A stretch of 64,000 bases of DNA, taken from the NCBI RefSeq assembly GCF_030124375.1, contig NZ_JASKLS010000001.1, positions 540,526 to 604,525 of the forward strand. Reading direction: 5' to 3'. Below are positions 1-8,258 of the stretch, piece after piece. A program made the position numbers and the translations under genes. This DNA comes from Sinorhizobium sp. 6-70 (GTDB lineage: Bacteria > Pseudomonadota > Alphaproteobacteria > Rhizobiales > Rhizobiaceae). Positions within the stretch are counted from its first letter, which is position 1. The number at the start of each line of letters is the position of its first letter. Under the pieces are notes generated by a model, which worked only from the letters and a program-made list of their open reading frames with translations, was not told the DNA's origin and searched no databases.

Positions 1-866
1 CACGTAGAGCTCGTAATAATCCACCTCCTCCAGCGCCTTCGGCACCGCATCCCTTGCGGTGAAGGCATCACGCCTGCGGGTGATCTCCTCGTCGTCGCGG
101 CCGCTGTCGCCGGCCGAGGCCGGCAGGCCTTCGATCAGGTCGCGGTCATGCCCCATGGCGATCAGGTCCGACCGGCGCATGCGCGTGGCAATGCCGGTGA
201 TGGGGCTCTCCTCGATCGAGAGCGCGTCCGGATGGATCAGGAATTCTTCGAGCGGCACCGCCGCCAGCCGCGGCGTGCCGCGCTCCACCTTGCGGCGGAT
301 CTTCACATTGTAGCTCGGCTGTTCGATCACGCCCTGAGGGGTCTGGATCTTCTCCGTCGTCTGCGACTGCTCCAGCACCTCCACGGCGTCGTCACTGACG
401 ATCTGCACCAATGCGGCCTCGTCGAGCCCGGTGTGGGTGGAGACAGCGACCGACACTTTGTTCTCGTACCACCAGCGGATCACACCGTTGCGGAGCTTCA
501 AGGCGTCATGTGCGGCATCCTGCACGGCGTCATAGCCGTCGCTTTCGGGAAAGACGACGTAGTTGATGTAGTCGGTCGCCTGTTCCGCCGCCGCCTCGTC
601 GCCCTCGTTGACGGGGGCGTATTCCACCACCTTGTCGTTGCCGAGGATGGTGCGGATCAGCGACGGCAGCACCTTCTTGATCGCCGCGCGGCAATCGCGC
701 GAAACGACCTTCGAGCGGTTGGCATCCGCCGGCACGTCCTTCATCGTGCCGTCGTAATATTCCATCCCCTTGATGCGATCGACCGCGAGCACATCGCGAT
801 AGTCCTCGCAGTCCTTCACCAGTTGGCTGACAAGCTGCGCCAGCCGTTCATCGGTCATTGCGGCCA
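1..866 (-). CDS. Phage portal protein, C-terminus cut by window edge
   Basis: The 288 visible residues read like a tailed-phage portal protein, the ring through which DNA enters the capsid. The N-terminus (MAAMTDERLAQ) is followed by a DYRDV segment and a conserved region ending near an IRWWYE motif. The start at 866 is preceded by a GGTTCTCC ribosome site. The gene continues beyond position 1. It lies downstream, in the same direction, of the terminase at 3194-4636, as expected for a head-packaging order, but 2.3 kb of small rightward genes and repeats separates the two. Family assignment is from overall recognition of the sequence; no catalytic motif exists to test it. Confidence 0.75.
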
Positions 867-1234
867 TAGGAGAACCTTTCGGGCAGTAAATTTCTGATTG
901 TCTTTGCTTGGTGTGCGCTCACGGCGCGTTTTCGCCGGCGCTGTAGGTCTTTGAAGCTACGTATCGTGCTTTCCGAAAATCGATTCCGATTTTCCGGCCG
1001 ATGCGCGAGGCGGAGAGGAAGATGCGTTCAGCAAGGGACACCGGCTCACGCGGTCTCATCGCTGCAGCAGAGACCCCACTCTTCCCTGTGCGGCGAAAAC
1101 GAAGTCTGCCCGGTTTGCTCTGGGAAGATGGCACGAAACTGGCTCGAAACGCGGCCGGCCTGATAAGCTAAAGTGCGATCGCAGGCCGGATGATGTTATA
1201 TCTCAATGGACCGCAACATCAGAGAGGCTGATCC
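867..1234. other. Intergenic region, no gene recognised
   Basis: This stretch holds no convincing gene. It contains a short self-complementary motif around 968-1000 (gaaaatcgattccgattttc), a type of palindrome common between rhizobial genes. It probably carries the promoters of the leftward portal gene and the rightward small gene at 1235, but no clear promoter boxes were found. Confidence 0.4.
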
Positions 1235-1423
1235 ATGTGGCTCAAATTGCACGACAACAACGGACCGATCTTCATCAACATGGACAATGTTACGCACTTC
1301 CAGCGGGTAGAAGGGCAGCGGCGCACCACGCTCGTCACCTTCGCGCCCAACGGTGGAACCTCCGCGACGCTCCAGGTTCATGAATCACCTGACGACATCA
1401 TGGAAATGCTTTGGGAAGAGTAA
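1235..1423 (+). CDS. Small conserved hypothetical protein (62 aa)
   Basis: A 62-residue soluble protein beginning MWLKLHDNNGPIFINMDNV with alternating hydrophobic and polar residues, suggesting a small beta-rich fold. An AGAGAGG-type ribosome site lies a few bases before the ATG. Codon use is normal for the region. No enzyme motif is visible and function is unknown. It is transcribed opposite to the phage genes on either side, so it is probably host-type rather than part of the phage operon. Confidence 0.6.
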   Translation: MWLKLHDNNGPIFINMDNVTHFQRVEGQRRTTLVTFAPNGGTSATLQVHESPDDIMEMLWEE

Positions 1424-1682
1424 CGCAGCTTTGCCAAGTGTCGGCATCGCCCACCGACAGATGGAGAGCGAACGAGAATGCCCCAGTCGCGCAGCGCCCG
1501 GCGCACGCGACCGGTCCATGGCAATACGCTCCGGGCTTCCAATGCAAGCGGGGGGCGCAGTGTCCCATCGCTGCGCAGCATCGGCGCAGTCAAACGTTGC
1601 CATCTTCGGTAGCAGACCTTCCCTTCCGCAAAACCTCCCATAGTTAAGCCTAATCGGAAGCTTTCATCGGGAGTACGAGGCC

Positions 1683-1844
1683 ATGTCGATCCTCATCAGC
1701 ATCTTGATCACGTTCCTGGTCGTCATCCTGGTGCTTTATCTCGTCAATCGGCTTCCGTTGGACGCACGTGCAAAACAGATCGTCCAGGCCATCGTGATCA
1801 TCATCGGCATCCTGTCACTGCTCCGGTATCTGGCGGTCTTTTGA
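1683..1844 (+). CDS. Small two-helix membrane protein, Thivi_2564-like
   Basis: A 53-residue protein (MSILISILITFLVVILVLYL at the N-terminus) made of one hydrophobic helix, a short basic linker (NRLPLDARAKQ) and a second hydrophobic helix. The linker followed by a second hydrophobic stretch resembles the Thivi_2564 family of small membrane proteins of unknown role. A GGGAGTACGAGG sequence just upstream can serve as ribosome site. It would sit in the inner membrane. Confidence 0.6.
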   Translation: MSILISILITFLVVILVLYLVNRLPLDARAKQIVQAIVIIIGILSLLRYLAVF

Positions 1845-2244
1845 TCGCGCCCACGACACGATTCGGCGCGCCGGGACTGTGCCTCGGATGGGGGACGCGC
1901 GGCGCTGCAGGCCTGTGCATTTGTATAGCTTGTGAGCCTTTGAAAAACGCGCTCGAATTGACCGGGATCGTACCGAACGTTCTCGACCGACCGACGGGCC
2001 GGTCTCGATGGGAACGCCGATTGGTCGCGCTTGCCCGCCGCCAAAAATAGCTACGAACAGACAGTGAACCGCCGGCGGCAGATGCCGCCCATCACCCGTA
2101 ATCTCCGGCCATGAGCTGAGGAGCATGGTATAATGCCGTCACGTTACTACGCCTCGACCTTTGTTACCCTTGGCCACCCATCGCGCAGGAACCAGTTCCG
2201 CCGATGGCACGTTCTCGTATGTGCATAGAGTGGAGTTCGTTACG
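1845..2244. other. Intergenic region, no gene recognised
   Basis: No coding sequence was accepted in this 400-bp stretch; the open frames here lack ribosome sites and have unlikely composition. It presumably includes the promoter of the small membrane protein gene at 2245. Confidence 0.3.
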
Positions 2245-2424
2245 ATGATTGGAAAAGATTATCGAGGGCCGGAATATCACGCTTCGACCGGCTTGCCCGT
2301 GGCCATCCTGTTGCTGTCCGTGCTCGGCATATCGGCCTATCTCTTCCTCGCAGGTTCTTTGACCAGCGAGGAGCACGCCGTTGCCAAGGTCTACTTGCCG
2401 GCGGCACAGATCCAGACGCGATGA
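2245..2424 (+). CDS. Small single-pass membrane protein
   Basis: A 59-residue protein starting MIGKDYRGPEYH. A hydrophilic N-terminal segment of about 18 residues precedes one membrane helix (LPVAILLLSVLGISAYLFLA). The ATG at 2245 is preferred over an upstream in-frame start at 2161 because a TGGAG ribosome site lies just before it and the protein then starts naturally before its helix. Unknown function. A RIME copy begins 16 bases after the stop. Confidence 0.5.
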   Translation: MIGKDYRGPEYHASTGLPVAILLLSVLGISAYLFLAGSLTSEEHAVAKVYLPAAQIQTR

Positions 2425-2440
2425 CAGGCCGTAGGCGCTT

Positions 2441-2545
2441 CTGCGTGATTCCTTAAATCGGGATCGATTCAGGGACAAGATCATGCAGAAACTCAAGGCT
2501 CTACAGCGGCCATTCCGCGTCCGATTGGACGCACGGCACTGTAGA
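2441..2545 (+). repeat. RIME copy (degenerate)
   Basis: Matches the mosaic palindrome seen all over the window: a first arm around ccttaaatcg/cgattcagg, an atgcag core, and a second arm ctacag...cgcgtc...gacgc...ctgtag. The arms are more diverged here than in most copies. Confidence 0.75.
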
Positions 2546-2615
2546 GGCGAGGCTTTTGCTTCGCAGGTTCGCGAATGCCTCGAAATTCTCACATTTCGAT
2601 TCCTCATGATGGGGA

Positions 2616-2744
2616 ATGAACAAGACCGGCATCGCCTTTCTGGCGCTTATATTCATCCTTGTCGCTCTCGTTTTAAGTATCCTGGCGTTTAATCCCGAGG
2701 CAGTGGCGCCTCCGAGCAGACCGCCAATCGCTCCGAGCAACTAG
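2616..2744 (+). CDS. Tiny single-pass membrane protein (42 aa)
   Basis: A 42-residue protein: MNKTG, a hydrophobic helix of about 20 residues (FLALIFILVALVLSILAF), and a Pro-rich tail ending PPSRPPIAPSN. A GATGGGG ribosome site lies immediately upstream. It follows a RIME copy and precedes another, so it is an isolated unit. Role unknown. The helix plus a good start region support it, but the length makes chance possible. Confidence 0.45.
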   Translation: MNKTGIAFLALIFILVALVLSILAFNPEAVAPPSRPPIAPSN

Positions 2745-2837
2745 AACCCAGGAAAGTGGGGCGCGGTTTTCCGTCTGGAATTGCCTGGTTCAAGGCAATT
2801 CCGGAAATGTGGGCAACGGTTCTCCATCAAGGCTGCC

Positions 2838-2940
2838 TACTGCATGTCTCCCAAATCAACCTCGATTTAAGGACAAAGACATGCAGCAATTCAAAGCGCT
2901 GCAGCGACCTGCGCGGCCGCTAAGACGCCCGGCGCCGTAC
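2838..2940 (+). repeat. RIME copy
   Basis: Near-complete copy: tactgcatgtctcc, a ctcgatttaagg arm, acatgcagcaattcaaa, and the second palindrome with gctaagacgc. It directly abuts the structured element that begins at 2948. Confidence 0.85.
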
Positions 2941-2947
2941 GCCCGTT

Positions 2948-3134
2948 GACTGCCGCTTATGCAAACACCGGCTCAAGTAATTACGAACACCAGAGGAACG
3001 CTTGGCGAACGAAGCATGGATGTCTACTCCCTGCGGGCTAGACCCTCGTCCGCCACGCCGAAGGCGGAAATACCTCCTCCGGGTAGGGCTTATTCGGTAA
3101 TCCGGAGGACCCGCCGCCAGGCATAAGCGGCAGT
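2948..3134. ncRNA. Structured element closed by a perfect 15-bp inverted repeat; candidate RNA
   Basis: The ends gactgccgcttatgc (2948-2962) and gcataagcggcagtc (3120-3134) are perfectly complementary. Between them are at least three strong nested hairpins: GTCTA-TCCC/GGG-TAGAC near 3020-3045, CCGCC/GGCGG near 3050-3070, and TCCTCCGG/CCGGAGGA near 3075-3110. The whole could fold as a closed multi-branch RNA of 187 nt. There is no plausible reading frame. It lies 59 bp beyond the terminase stop codon. It does not show the SRP, tmRNA, RNase P or hammerhead signatures I know, and no reverse transcriptase lies nearby to support a retron. The strand is undetermined. Confidence 0.4.
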
Positions 3135-3193
3135 CGGCCGCGAGCGGCGCACCGCCCTAGCCGGTCTGCGCGGCGAAGGGAACCCCATCCCCC

Positions 3194-4636
3194 TCAAACA
3201 ACCTTCCGGTCCGTGAATTTCCACGCCGCGGCATCGGTCTTCACCCGCGCGAACCGCTTCATCATCAGCGCATAGCGCGACGCCGAGAGAAGGTCGTCGC
3301 GTTCCTTGACGACCCGGCCGTCCTTGCGGTGGTAGAGGCGGAATTCCTCGAACCAGTCGCTCAGGGTAGAAAACACCTTCCAGCGCCCGGTCTGCATTCG
3401 CTGCAGCATGTCGGAAAGCCCGGCTTCCACGCCATTGGTGCCGTCGTCGAAGGTCGCCCGCTCGGCAAGCAGGGCCAGCCCCTGCCCGCGATATTGCGCG
3501 GCAAGCTGTTCGCCGCTCCCCTTGTCGTGCTGCAGGCCGTCATGCGGCCAGGCGAAGGGCAGCCACGCCCCCCAGGGTTTTAGCGCCGCCACATGGATGA
3601 TCGGCGTCGCCTCGCGCTCGCGATAGGTTTTCGTCACATAGAAGATGTCGGCGTCCCGGTCCCAGGCGCAGGCGGCAGCGGCGAACGGATGGTCCCAGCC
3701 GAAGTCGAGCCCGCCGATCTGCACCCAGTGCTTCGGGATCTCGAAGGGATCGACGCGGATCGTCTCCTCCGTGACCGGGAAGATGCGCCCCGAACCGAGC
3801 GCCGGCACGCCCTTGGTGCGCGCCTCGCGCTCGTGCGCCGGGTAGCTGTCGATGATCCGCTGCCGCTCCTCCGCCGTGTAGTGCTCGGCATCCTCGATCG
3901 TCATGGTGATGACCTCGCGATCCGGCGACTTTTCCATCAGGTATCGCGCCACGACGCTGCTCAACCCTTTGAGCGGCGTGAAGGTGACGGCGACCGCGCC
4001 GCGCGTCGCATTGGTGCGGCTGATCCCCTCGAAATAGACATCCCCCGGCGGCTCCTCATCGAACCAGACATAGTCGACGGTGTTCGCCTGCCACTTGCCG
4101 CGACCCTGCTCGTAGGCCTTGAAGAGCAGCGTCGAGGCGCCTCCCGTGACATGGCGCACCGTCACGCTGTCGAGCGCGCCGGAAGCGCCGGAACGCCGCG
4201 TGGTCGCCTGGATCGCCGCCTTCGGAATGAAGCCAGTGCCCCAATCCTCCTCGTTGAGCGGCGGGCCGACCAGCAGCCGCTGCACACCGTCGCGCGTCAG
4301 CTCGTAGGATTCCGAGCCGGCCAGCATCACGACCGGCCTGTCGAACCGTCGCCCTCGCCACCAGTCCGGATAGCGCCCCGTCAGGTGCATCGCCGCCTCC
4401 GCCGCGCCGGCAAGCGTCTTGCCGAGCTGGTTGCCGGCCATGAACAGCCGTTCGCGCACCGTGGCACCCGCCGCATGGAATTCGCGCTGCTTCGCATAGG
4501 GCCGGTAGCCGGCGAGAATATTGGTGCGCCGCCGCCGGTCGAGTTCGGCCATCAGGACCGCCTGTTCTTTGAGCAACGCGTGGAGATCGCACGGTTGTCC
4601 GAAGGCGTCCGGTATCGCCGTCGATCGATTTGGCAT
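3194..4636 (-). CDS. Phage terminase large subunit
   Basis: A 480-residue DNA-packaging motor and nuclease. After an N-terminal region, the Walker A motif is AGNQLGKT (about residues 67-74) and the Walker B motif is VDYVWFDEEPP (about 187-197). The C-terminal half carries a LDFGWDHPFAAAA segment (about 313-325), where the nuclease domain is expected to supply acidic metal-binding residues. Length is normal for the family and the gene looks intact. The ATG at 4636 has a GGCGGAG ribosome site. The enzyme would cut replicated phage DNA and pump it through the portal encoded at 1-866. Confidence 0.92.
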   Translation of the reverse strand: MPNRSTAIPDAFGQPCDLHALLKEQAVLMAELDRRRRTNILAGYRPYAKQREFHAAGATVRERLFMAGNQLGKTLAGAAEAAMHLTGRYPDWWRGRRFDRPVVMLAGSESYELTRDGVQRLLVGPPLNEEDWGTGFIPKAAIQATTRRSGASGALDSVTVRHVTGGASTLLFKAYEQGRGKWQANTVDYVWFDEEPPGDVYFEGISRTNATRGAVAVTFTPLKGLSSVVARYLMEKSPDREVITMTIEDAEHYTAEERQRIIDSYPAHEREARTKGVPALGSGRIFPVTEETIRVDPFEIPKHWVQIGGLDFGWDHPFAAAACAWDRDADIFYVTKTYREREATPIIHVAALKPWGAWLPFAWPHDGLQHDKGSGEQLAAQYRGQGLALLAERATFDDGTNGVEAGLSDMLQRMQTGRWKVFSTLSDWFEEFRLYHRKDGRVVKERDDLLSASRYALMMKRFARVKTDAAAWKFTDRKVV

Positions 4637-4711
4637 TTTTTCTCCGCCGGTTCGCGCATTGTTCCATCATTGGCTCTTGCCTTTGACGAGCAGTCGTGGA
4701 AATTCCACCGA

Positions 4712-4957
4712 ATGAGAATCAGCCGTACCTTATTGATTACGCTCTGCCTCTCGGCGCTGGCGTCCTCGTGCACCGAGACCGCCGAAGCGCCCGCACCCGT
4801 GCGCCGCTCGAAAGTGGCCGCCGCTGTCGTCGATAATTCGCCGCGCCAATGCACGACCCGCCTGACGCAGTGCTACTACGGCACCGGCCCAGCCGGCGAG
4901 CCTTGCTCCTGCTGGTCGAGCGAAGGCGCTCCCGACCACGGCATCACCACGAAGTAA
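4712..4957 (+). CDS. Small secreted or lipoprotein-like protein
   Basis: An 81-residue protein starting MRISRTLLITLCLSALASSC. The hydrophobic leader ends at a Cys that could be a lipobox (ALASSC, weak at position -3). The mature part is Cys-rich (RQCTTRLTQCYYGTG and CSCWSS), suggesting disulphides in the periplasm. The ATG at 4712 is preferred because it starts the leader; the longer frame upstream lies opposite the terminase gene. No family recognised. Divergent from the terminase gene, with 75 bp between. Confidence 0.6.
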   Translation: MRISRTLLITLCLSALASSCTETAEAPAPVRRSKVAAAVVDNSPRQCTTRLTQCYYGTGPAGEPCSCWSSEGAPDHGITTK

Positions 4958-4960
4958 ACC

Positions 4961-5021
4961 TGCTGCAATTCAAAGTGCTACAGCGTCTTTTGCGCGTCTG
5001 ATAAGACGCGCGGCGCTGTAG
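4961..5021 (+). repeat. RIME fragment (second palindrome)
   Basis: Contains ctgcaattcaaagtgctacag and the gcgcgtctgataagacgcgc palindrome of the RIME. It sits just after the stop of the small secreted protein gene, a typical RIME location. Confidence 0.8.
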
Positions 5022-5286
5022 AGCTCGAACTGTCGCGAAAATTGCCAGGCCGTACTGCGGCCGGCGATCCCGTCACTGCAAAGATATCCAGGGAAACCGG
5101 AAACCGCACCGCGCCCCCGCGCGTCTCATCGGACGCACGGCATTTCGGCGCGCGACTGCCGCCATCAACCGGCCGTTAACCATATTTCACGTTACCGGGG
5201 GAACATCTCAATCGGCGCCACACGAATATCGTCATCGCACGCTCTGAAGGGACGGACGACAACAACGCGCTTGAAAGGGGATGGAG

Positions 5287-5433
5287 ATGGTCAAAACTGG
5301 TCTTGGCGCTTCGATAGCTGCTCTCACCTTCTCCATTGCCGTGTCCGCGGTTCTTCATGTCGCCTTGGCCCAAAATCGAACAGAGGCCACCCCCGCCGTG
5401 TCGGCCGAGATAACCTCCTCGATCTCGAAATGA
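5287..5433 (+). CDS. Small exported peptide (48 aa)
   Basis: A 48-residue product: MVKTGLGASIAALTFSIAVS, then ...HVALAQN, resembling a signal peptide with cleavage after ALA, leaving a short polar tail. An in-frame ATG at 5281 also exists, but AAGGGG is spaced correctly for 5287. Unknown role. Good start context and a clear leader support it despite the size. Confidence 0.45.
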   Translation: MVKTGLGASIAALTFSIAVSAVLHVALAQNRTEATPAVSAEITSSISK

Positions 5434-5662
5434 GGTGATTGCCCCGTCCGGGAAGGCCCGACTGGATGGGGCTGACGCGGTTGCCTGCGCGTCACGCGGC
5501 GCGATAGCCGCGCTGGGCCTTCGTACTTATCCTGGAAACGTCGCAACCCTCACCCCGGTTCCAATTCCGGGTTCGCTTCACACCCCTCTTGCGACACCCC
5601 TCTTGCGCTTCCTTCAGTGCTGGCCAATGCTTGAACGCGCCGGCTCACCGAAGGAGCACACC

Positions 5663-6004
5663 ATGATCGAAGGTCATTGCCATTGCAGGTCGGTACGCAT
5701 CACCGTCCCCATCCGCCCCGAGACGCTCGGTGATTGCAACTGTTCCATCTGCAGCCGGCTCGGCGCGCTCTGGGGTTATTATCCTGTTGACGACGTCACG
5801 GTCAGCGACGAGCAGAAAACGCTTGTCGGCTATGTCCAGGGCGACGCAACGCTCACCATGCATCATTGCGGGCGTTGCGGCTGCACGACCCATTGGTCGC
5901 CGCGCGGGCGCAACGCCTCGCGCATGGGTGTCAACATGCGGATGTTCGACCGGGCGGTCTGGGAGGAGATCCCACACCGATTGATCGACGGCGCAAGCTG
6001 GTAG
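5663..6004 (+). CDS. GFA-family zinc protein (glutathione-dependent formaldehyde-activating-like)
   Basis: A 113-residue protein with the GFA/CENP-V fold pattern of zinc-binding cysteines: GHCHCRS (residues 4-10), CNCSICSR (about 27-34) and HHCGRCGCTTHW (about 69-80). Family members bind zinc, and one was first described with formaldehyde-glutathione chemistry; most have unproven roles. An AAGGAG ribosome site lies 8 bases before the ATG. The gene stands alone between two phage genes that read in the opposite direction. Confidence 0.85.
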   Translation: MIEGHCHCRSVRITVPIRPETLGDCNCSICSRLGALWGYYPVDDVTVSDEQKTLVGYVQGDATLTMHHCGRCGCTTHWSPRGRNASRMGVNMRMFDRAVWEEIPHRLIDGASW

Positions 6005-6077
6005 AAGGCCCGCACCCCGCTTGTCCGCGCTCGCCGTATGCGGGCGCCCCTATCCCGGGCCTGCTCCGCGAGGCCGC

Positions 6078-6233
6078 TCAGATCCTTCCCATCAACAGGA
6101 GGACGACGAGCACGACCACAAGAACGCCGAGAATGCCGGAAGGGCCATAGCCCCAGGCGTTTGAATAGGGCCAGGCGGGAAAGGCGCCGATCAGAAGCAG
6201 AATCAGAATAACGAGAAGTACGGTTCCAAGCAT
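6078..6233 (-). CDS. DUF3309 small membrane protein
   Basis: A 51-residue protein with two hydrophobic helices separated by PAWPYSNAWGYGPSG, the hallmark of DUF3309. It starts MLGTVLLVILILLLIG. A GGAGG ribosome site precedes the ATG at 6233. The family is common and often multi-copy in Alphaproteobacteria; no function is established. Expected in the inner membrane. Confidence 0.8.
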   Translation of the reverse strand: MLGTVLLVILILLLIGAFPAWPYSNAWGYGPSGILGVLVVVLVVLLLMGRI

Positions 6234-6570
6234 ATCGCAATCCTCCGCTTGCATAATTCGATCCGCGGATGAAATTATGCAGCAATGCAAGGTGCCGCTG
6301 TGCTATTGGCACGGGTGCGCTGACGCAGCGGGTGGTTTCTCCCTACCGAATTCCCGTAGCTGCAATAAGTTCCGCTGAAACCGCGTGACCGAGCGTCGGG
6401 TAAATCTTTTTCACCCCGCCTGCAATGCTGTCCAGTTCCGCCTCGTCCTGCAAATATTTCGATTTGTAACATCGGTAACAGCGCCGGCGCGCCAAAGATC
6501 CTTTGATGGCCTCGTTTTCAGGCCCTTGAGAACATGCTAAATTTCCGTCGGCTACAGAGGGGGAGCACCA

Positions 6571-6975
6571 ATGCCACGCATCGCAAATCTTTACTTCAAG
6601 ACCGCCATCATTTTTCTGATCGCCGGCATCTCGATCGGCCTTCACATGTCGATTTCGGGTAACCACGCGCCGACCGGTGCCCATGCACACGCCAACCTGC
6701 TCGGCTGGGTCACCATGGCGCTCTTCGGCGGCTACCACGCGCTCAACCCGCGCAAGGCCGAGAAGCGTCTGGCGATGATCCAGTATGTCGTCTACACCTT
6801 CGGCGTCGCGGTGCTGATCCCGTCGCTTTATCTGATGCTTTCCGGAAACGCGGCGATGGAACCGATCGTCGCCATTGCCTCGCTGATCGCCTTCGCCGGC
6901 GTGCTGATGTTCGCCGTCATCATCTTCTCGGGCAGCGAGGCCTCGGTTCCCGCCGGCGTCTCACGGGCGCGCTGA
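6571..6975 (+). CDS. Haem-copper-oxidase subunit I-like small membrane protein
   Basis: A 134-residue protein with four predicted helices. The motif GAHAHANLLGWVTMALFG (about residues 33-50) resembles the haem-ligand helix of cytochrome oxidase subunit I, and related short proteins are often annotated as cytochrome-c oxidase. It is far shorter than a real catalytic subunit (about 450-550 residues), so it cannot be a full oxidase. It may bind haem or gas. Single gene preceded by AGGGGGAG. Confidence 0.7.
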   Translation: MPRIANLYFKTAIIFLIAGISIGLHMSISGNHAPTGAHAHANLLGWVTMALFGGYHALNPRKAEKRLAMIQYVVYTFGVAVLIPSLYLMLSGNAAMEPIVAIASLIAFAGVLMFAVIIFSGSEASVPAGVSRAR

Positions 6976-7072
6976 TGCAATCGGGATGAGGTGGCCTCCA
7001 CCTCATCCTACCGCAGCGGGACATCTTCCAGAATTCCAAAACTCCCTGCAACGCTTCGAATTTCTGCAGGAA

Positions 7073-7501
7073 TCAACTCTGGTTCGACTTCGATCCGGGG
7101 CGCTGTCCGGACGATCGCCGGGTCGCCGCGGACTTCCGCGCCGCCCTGCCCTTCGCCGGCGCATCGATCAGCGGCCGGATCGTCGCGTCGAGCATGCGGA
7201 TGCGCCGGACAAGCTCTTCGTCCGTCAGTTCGTCCAGCGCGTTGGCATTCGCCGAAAGGTCCTTGGGCAGGATCGAGGCCAGGAGCTTCAGATAGGACTC
7301 CGGCTTCTCCTCGCGCAGCCGCGCGATCACGTCGACACCATGCGCCTCGAAATCCGCCTGCACCGCCTCAAGGAAAGCACCGCCGAGCCGCGTGCGCGAG
7401 CCCTTCGCCGACGGACCGGCGGATTGGTCCCCATCATCGGCCGGCCCATCTGCTGGATCGTCCGGGCAAAACCCCGGGGCACTTGAAACATCATCTTCCA
7501 T
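7073..7501 (-). CDS. Phage small packaging-type protein (terminase small subunit candidate)
   Basis: A 142-residue acidic-to-basic protein. The core (FLEAVQADFEAHGVDVIARL, then ESYLKLLASILPKDL, then LTDEELVRRIRMLDA) resembles small phage proteins encoded just before terminase large subunits. The C-terminus is Arg/Ser/Lys-rich and could bind DNA. The start at 7501 (MEDDVSSAPG) has an AAGAGAGG site; an upstream in-frame start at 7579 lacks one. It reads toward the terminase gene 2.4 kb away. The assignment rests on position and general resemblance. Confidence 0.55.
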   Translation of the reverse strand: MEDDVSSAPGFCPDDPADGPADDGDQSAGPSAKGSRTRLGGAFLEAVQADFEAHGVDVIARLREEKPESYLKLLASILPKDLSANANALDELTDEELVRRIRMLDATIRPLIDAPAKGRAARKSAATRRSSGQRPGSKSNQS

Positions 7502-7688
7502 CACGTCCGTCGCCTCTCTTCCTTCGACTTTTGCATGGTGCGAACAGGCGCAGAAGCCGGCTCGAAGAGAAGCGTGCATCGACTATTTTCGCTACCCATA
7601 ATTGCGCCAAAATCGCGACTCAGATTGCATCGCAAGCGCCCGCACGCCACGCCAAGCGTGTCACGATCCAGGAAAGCACCCCGGCACC

Positions 7689-8105
7689 ATGCTGAAATTC
7701 ATTGCCACGACCTTTCTCGCCGCCGCATCAGCCGTTTCAGCCTTCGCAGCCGGGCAGAGCGGCGAGCCGCGCTACCTCATCAAGGCGTGGATTCAGAAAT
7801 ACGACAAGAGCTTCGTACACGCGACCGGCTGGTGCGGCACTGGCTATCTCTGCACACTCAAGGTAGGCGAATACGATATCCGCATCCGCTTCTTCCTATC
7901 GGGTGAAAGTTACCGTTTGAGCGTGCGCGCCGCGCCCGACGACCCCGCCGCTTGCTGCGTGTTCGCCAACCGGTCGGAAGAGGTTTTCGTCAGCGGAGGA
8001 TCGCCTCACGCCGAGAAGCTCTATTTTGAGCTCCCCGACGCGCTCGCGGACAAGGGCCGTGTGGAATTCGGCACGCTCTTCATCGCACTGGAGGATTTGC
8101 TATAG
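7689..8105 (+). CDS. Secreted hypothetical protein
   Basis: A 138-residue protein with an N-terminal signal peptide (MLKFIATTFLAAASAVSAFA, cleavage near AFA-AG). The mature part is beta-rich with four cysteines (GWCGTGYLCTL and AACCVF) that could form disulphides. The ATG at 7689 is chosen because it begins the signal peptide. No family recognised. A RIME copy follows the stop by about 30 bases. Confidence 0.65.
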   Translation: MLKFIATTFLAAASAVSAFAAGQSGEPRYLIKAWIQKYDKSFVHATGWCGTGYLCTLKVGEYDIRIRFFLSGESYRLSVRAAPDDPAACCVFANRSEEVFVSGGSPHAEKLYFELPDALADKGRVEFGTLFIALEDLL

Positions 8106-8137
8106 CGGCTACTTCATGCCTCCATCGCTCCGAAAGC

Positions 8138-8241
8138 TACTGCATGTCTTATTGAATCGACCTCGATTTAAGGACAAAGACATGCAGCAATTCAAAGTGC
8201 TGGAGCATCCTTTGCGCGTCTGATGAGACGCGCTGCGCTGT
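8138..8241 (+). repeat. RIME copy
   Basis: Full-length copy with both palindromes: ctactgcatgtc, ctcgatttaagg, atgcagcaattcaaagtgct, and gcgcgtctgatgagacgcgc. Lies between two convergent genes. Confidence 0.9.
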
Positions 8242-8258
8242 CGTGGTAAAGGTCGATC

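Noticed and set aside
148..897. 249-residue rightward frame at the left end
   Set aside because: It lies opposite the portal gene, is rich in His/Arg/Leu as expected for an antisense frame, and has no ribosome site.
2948..3134. Retron RNA
   Set aside because: The closing inverted repeat would fit, but no reverse transcriptase or effector gene lies in the window, so it is not called as a retron.
3593..4711. Long rightward frame continuing into the small secreted protein
   Set aside because: The first part is antisense to the terminase gene. Only the final 81 residues from the ATG at 4712 have a leader and are kept.
6571..6975. Complete cytochrome oxidase subunit
   Set aside because: Only 134 residues with one haem-type helix; the full set of His ligands is missing, so it is called only as a subunit I-like small protein.
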